This document shows, in pieces, positions 63,146 to 64,000 of a DNA stretch of 64,000 bases. The position numbers were made by a program, and so were the translations under genes. How positions within the stretch are numbered: position 1 is the stretch's first letter; the number at the start of each line of letters is the position of its first letter. The notes beneath the pieces are model-generated. The model had not been told where the DNA came from. It searched no databases and saw only the letters and a list, made by a program, of their open reading frames with translations. Source of the DNA: Rhodococcus sp. IEGM 1381 (lineage in GTDB: Bacteria; Actinomycetota; Actinomycetes; Mycobacteriales; Mycobacteriaceae); NCBI RefSeq assembly GCF_030056795.1, contig NZ_JASHKQ010000005.1:124001-188000 (forward strand), in the 5' to 3' direction.

Positions 63146-64000
63146 TCAACCGCGCAACTCTCGCTTCAGCAGCTTCCCGCTCTGGTTGCGCGGCAACTCG
63201 TCGACGAACGTTACTGTCTTGGGCACCTTGAACGGCGCGATGCGGCCCTTGACGTGGTCGATCAGTGCCTCCGCCGACAACTGCTGCCCGTCCTTGAGTA
63301 CGACGACAGCCGTCACCGCCTCGATCCACCGGTCATCGGGGGTCCCGATCACCGCGACCTCGGCGACCGCCGAATGGGTGTAGATCGCATCCTCCACTTC
63401 GCGCGACGCAACGAGAATGCCGCCGGTATTGATCACATCCTTGATCCGATCGACCACGGTGATGAACCCCTCGGCATCGCGGGTCACCAGATCGCCGGAG
63501 TGAAACCAACCGTCCAAGAACGCATCTGCCGTCGCCTCCGGTTTGTCCCAGTAGCCGTCGCACAACTGAGGGGAACGGTAGAGGATCTCGCCGGGCTCGC
63601 CGTCCGGCACATCGTTACCGTCGGCGTCGACGACGCGGGTCTCGACGAAGAACACCGCGCGGCCGCACGACGCCGGCCTCGCCTGGTGCTCGGCAGGTTG
63701 CAATACCGTTGCCAGCGGGCCGATCTCGGACTGCCCGAAGCAGTTGTAGAACTCGATGTCCGGATACCGCTCACGCAGCCGAGTGAGCACGGTGACAGGC
63801 ATGATCGACGACCCGTACTGCGCCTTCTTCAACGACGAGAGATCGCGCGTCTCCAGATCGGGGTGATTGGCCAGCGGAACCCACACCGTCGGGGCCAGGA
63901 ACAGCGACTTGATCTTCTCTTCTTCGATGCGGCGCAGGATTTCCGGAACGTCGGGCTTACGCATCAAGCGCACCGTGGCACCCACCGACAGGTAGGGCAG
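63146..64000 (-). CDS. AMP-binding acyl-CoA synthetase, C-terminal part (cut by window edge)
   Basis: The gene runs off the right edge; about 284 C-terminal residues are visible. They include 'YNCFGQSEIGPLATVL' (ANL motif A5), 'DGWFHSGDLVTRDAEGFITVVDRIKDVINTGG' (A7/A8) and the terminal 'LPRNQSGKLLKRELRG' with the catalytic lysine. Enzymes of this FadD/ACS type activate fatty or aromatic acids via acyl-AMP. Substrate cannot be read from this half. It converges on the HNH gene, seven bases apart. Confidence 0.93.
   Translation of the reverse strand: MPYLSVGATVRLMRKPDVPEILRRIEEEKIKSLFLAPTVWVPLANHPDLETRDLSSLKKAQYGSSIMPVTVLTRLRERYPDIEFYNCFGQSEIGPLATVLQPAEHQARPASCGRAVFFVETRVVDADGNDVPDGEPGEILYRSPQLCDGYWDKPEATADAFLDGWFHSGDLVTRDAEGFITVVDRIKDVINTGGILVASREVEDAIYTHSAVAEVAVIGTPDDRWIEAVTAVVVLKDGQQLSAEALIDHVKGRIAPFKVPKTVTFVDELPRNQSGKLLKRELRG

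Overview
The window looks like chromosomal DNA from a mycolic-acid actinobacterium of the Rhodococcus/Rhodococcoides type. The grounds are uniformly high GC, many ATGA/TGATG stop-start overlaps, a monomeric NADP isocitrate dehydrogenase, WXG100 proteins, a DUF222-HNH gene, a DUF2256/DUF3253 protein, a DUF4185 secreted protein and a CYP136-like P450 with a divergent TetR. No rRNA, tRNA, CRISPR array, prophage or transposase was seen. Both window edges cut genes: an MFS transporter at the left and an acyl-CoA synthetase at the right.

1-20.9 kb is a flavin-monooxygenase and uptake region. Four NtaA/DmoA/DszA-type FMN-dependent monooxygenases and an MFS transporter run leftwards (101-6892), downstream of a peptide-type ABC importer (7070-11611). 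A fifth monooxygenase runs rightwards after a 26-codon leader ORF (11953-13322). It is followed by an NADPH-FMN reductase, a second flavin reductase and RibBA (13481-15707), so the locus encodes its own reduced-flavin supply. The divergent control region between 11611 and 11953 carries two copies of one perfect dyad, GGCGTAA-N8-TTACGCC. After a DUF4143 ATPase comes a complete aliphatic-sulfonate operon, ssuCBAD (17087-20883). Together this suggests an organosulfur (or organonitrogen) scavenging locus; the substrates are unknown.

21-32.6 kb is housekeeping and regulatory: GNAT, MFS, a secreted ParB-like protein, DedA, a histidine kinase/response regulator pair, PhzF, nitroreductase, proline iminopeptidase, an EVE-like protein, an isochorismatase-type hydrolase with a divergent GlxA regulator, and a membrane-anchored class III nucleotide cyclase.

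32.6-36.9 kb is the most striking part. A four-gene cassette (two WXG100 proteins, a toxin with a C-terminal colicin D-type tRNase domain, and a colicin D-type immunity protein of low GC) sits between an intact CocE/NonD-family hydrolase gene and a second, diverged remnant of the same hydrolase's last ~55 codons. This reads as an imported type VII-secreted toxin/immunity cassette that left a partial duplication of its target gene.

36.9-64 kb holds a CitMHS transporter/AtuA operon with a divergent LysR, icd, an aldehyde dehydrogenase, a lipase-like hydrolase, the P450/TetR pair with a clear operator, a Tat-exported acetamidase-like lipoprotein, and a second peptide ABC importer with a fused double ATPase. 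It then continues with a degenerate GIY-YIG/GGCT-like pair, a DUF4185 (putative D-arabinanase) protein, peptide deformylase, a DUF222-HNH protein with Gly/Ser-rich inserts, and the 3' part of an acyl-CoA synthetase gene.
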